A DNA stretch of 62,000 nucleotides, taken from NCBI GenBank assembly GCA_015680685.1, contig MNCI01034278.1, positions 249,118 to 311,117 on the forward strand, in the 5' to 3' direction. The translations under genes were made by a program, and so were the position numbers. The DNA comes from Gnetum montanum. Its lineage: Eukaryota > Streptophyta > Gnetopsida > Gnetales > Gnetaceae. Every line of letters begins with the position of its first letter. Position 1 is the stretch's first letter. Below are positions 60,250-62,000 of the stretch, piece after piece. The notes under the pieces were generated by a model. The model did no database searches. It was not told the origin of the DNA and was given only the letters and a program-made list of their open reading frames with translations.

Positions 60250-60660
60250 ACACGGCCCGAAATGGCCTAAAACTACCCAGGGCCCGAAATGGCCTAAAAC
60301 TAATCGCAGCCTGCCATGGCTTAAAACTGGTGATTTAATGTTATTTATCCTTTCACACACCACATATGCCCATGTCCCTAAATGGCCTAAAACTACCCAT
60401 GGCCCAAAATGGCCTAAAACTTCCCATGGCCCGAAATGGCCTAAAACTACCCATGGCCTGAAATGGCCTAAAACTAATCACAGCCTACCAAGGCTTAAAA
60501 CTAGCAACTTGATGTTATTTATTTTCTTCACACATATGTCTGGGGCCTGAAATGGCCTAAAACTATACATGGCCCGAAATGGCCTAAAACTATCTGTTTA
60601 AATCATAGTTTAAGCTTGAACTAATCAAAGGCCAGAAATGGCCTAAAACTAGTTACCGTA
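60250..60660. repeat. 27-bp tandem array, element 3
   Basis: About a dozen units ACCCATGGCCCGAAATGGCC followed by TAAAACT, best preserved at 60380-60480. Same family as at 50752 and 3441. Confidence 0.88.
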
Positions 60661-60901
60661 TTTATGCTTTGCACCCGAATAATCTAGTAGCCCACAATGA
60701 CTTTATACCAGTAACCTCATTTACGCTACACACCTAAAACTATTTTCCATTTCTTATAGCATCAAAACCTACTTATTTACGCTTTGCATAAAACGAGAAC
60801 AGCAAAAGAACATCAATGTAGACCAAATTTACATTAAAGTGTCAAAGAAAAATATTTTCTTTCCCATCATAAAAAAATGAATTGTGAATAGTATAGCCAC
60901 A

Positions 60902-62000
60902 CTAAGCATCTCCTTTATCGCCACTGTCACCTGTATCCCTTAGCTCAATCTCCACTCCAAGCAAATCGTCCTTGTAGGGGCCACCTTTTTCAGGCGGCAT
61001 TTCTTCATGAAGGTGTCCCTCCCTATCAGGCTCTTCTATATGAAGTTGTTTACCACGGCATTGATTTTCATCATTACGCTCCATCCCCTACAATCCCTCT
61101 TCGTGAGGACCACCATCCATGTTAGGTTCGTCTCGTTGAGGAACCTCCTCAGGTTGTTCCTACAATGAACATAACACGCACATTGATATCATGATCAAAA
61201 TTAGGTATGATAAAAGGCATAATAAAACAACAACTCACCTGTGATGGTCCTACATTGATAGCAAATGAAATTTGTTCTAAGCCAATCCAAAAATGTTGCA
61301 TAATCTCGTCCTCGGTAAGCTCAGACCAAACCCCGTCTCCTAGATTAGCTCCGACCTTGATCCTCCCTTTTTCCACAGGAGTCCATCAGGGTGGTTCGGG
61401 GAAGAAGGAAAGGATAGTTGTCTCCCCTCCAGGAAGAGCCATTTCCCTTTCTGGAGAGGCACTCACCGTCACTTGCTCCTGGAACTTTTCAAATGCACTA
61501 GAAGCACCAATAACATCAAGGAATAGTCGAAGAGACTGAGCCTCAATGGCAGAGTCCCTGTACTGTTGATGATAGGCAGCGCATTCCCGCTTGTAGACAT
61601 ATTTATGCTCTTTCTACGTCTGCCCCCACTATTGCACACTCACACAAATGTCCTTCCAGTCTTGATTTTTCTGAGCTAGGAGATCTATTTGCATCCGCTG
61701 CTCGACTAGTTCGCGGCTGGTTTGGACACTGTTTCGGACAACTGTCCAATAATGGACATAATCCACAACAGCCATATGCCAGTCCTCGTTGCCCGTCCCC
61801 TGAGCTTGCAGGAATTCATTCCGCAACCTCAAATCCCCCACTTCATCGCCTAGAGCCGCCCTCTCTTTCTCTGACCTTTGCAATCTCTTCCAAAGGTCTT
61901 CGTTTACACTTTGACATTCCCACAAGGAGCGGGTCAAGCGTACCGCACATTTATGTATCTCGTCATAAATGCCACGTGGCATGACGAACGCTTCTGATGA
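60902..62000 (-). pseudogene. Antisense spliced gene of element 3 (3' part; continues beyond the window)
   Basis: The minus-strand frame enters at the window end and runs through ATG 61982 (MPRGIYDEIHKCAVRL) to a perfect donor CAG/GTGAGT at 61239/61238. A 79-bp intron (61238-61160) ends TTCATTGTAG, and the last exon (61159-60902) continues in phase to a stop. The upstream 248 codons are coiled-coil-like (RLQRSEKERAALGDEVGDLR) with stops only at Gln-type codons near 61629 and one TGA near 61388. The segment before the intron (GLEQISFAINVGPSQ) aligns with element 2 (GLDRIALDMVDARPSQ) and the intron sits at the same codon. The end is acidic. The upstream exons, where element 2 has the HAD-like domain, lie outside the window. 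Confidence 0.65.
61160..61238 (-). other. Predicted 79-bp intron of the antisense gene (element 3)
   Basis: GTGAGTTGTTG at the 5' side (minus strand) and TGTTATGTTCATTGTAG at the 3' side, AT-rich between. Removal keeps the frame (phase 0) from GPSQ to EQPEEVPQ. Confidence 0.65.

Overview
This window looks like gene-poor nuclear DNA from a plant with a large, repeat-rich genome. A gymnosperm is plausible but not proven. Support comes from Tat-type and Athila-type Ty3/gypsy elements, Ty1/copia, a LINE, an endogenous caulimovirid and decayed plant-type 26S rDNA. I see no intact host protein gene, tRNA gene or CRISPR array. Almost every coding relic carries premature stops, mostly CAA, CAG or CGA turned into TAA, TAG or TGA. 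That is the footprint expected of long-term cytosine methylation and deamination. Two assembly gaps (N runs) lie at 17518-17926 and 38318-38372.

Layout. (1) 1-900: 3' end of a LINE. 900-3440: CpG-rich sequence without a recognised gene. (2) 3441-10625: Tat-lineage Ty3/gypsy element 1, with a 30-bp tandem array, a pol frame (RT, two RNase H domains, integrase; six stops), a 38-bp array and a 3' LTR. (3) 10650-16365 and 22132-30520: relics of rDNA units. Order is 29-bp satellite, Pol I start-like block, 39-bp satellite, 3' part of 26S rRNA, spacer, 29-bp satellite. A second spacer copy then has a longer satellite, a start-like block, a 3.6-kb 39-bp array and a third start-like block. (4) Between the rDNA blocks: a young LTR with a gap, a CpG-rich palindrome, and a decayed caulimovirid with RT/RNase H, a downstream ORF relic and a promoter. 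(5) 30530-31030: copia integrase relic. 31060-31270: decayed copy of the young LTR. (6) 34010-40797: gag-only copia element with two 1.2-kb LTRs, inserted in the downstream ORF (32128-41570) of an Athila-like element whose integrase, RT and protease lie at 43565-46854, all on the minus strand. (7) 47336-62000: two plus-strand Ty3/gypsy elements (2 and 3), each with gag-protease, a 27-bp array and then an antisense gene with introns in place of pol.

The most striking feature is that antisense gene. In element 2 (51185-54380) its first three exons join through GT-AG introns in consistent phase. They encode a domain resembling the plant FCP1/NIF-like HAD phosphatases, with both acidic catalytic motifs altered. 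Elements 2 and 3 share the position of the last intron. Being antisense to the retroelement RNA, such introns would survive retrotransposition. The second main result is that the window's two large satellites sit where intergenic-spacer and 5' ETS repeats sit in an rDNA unit.
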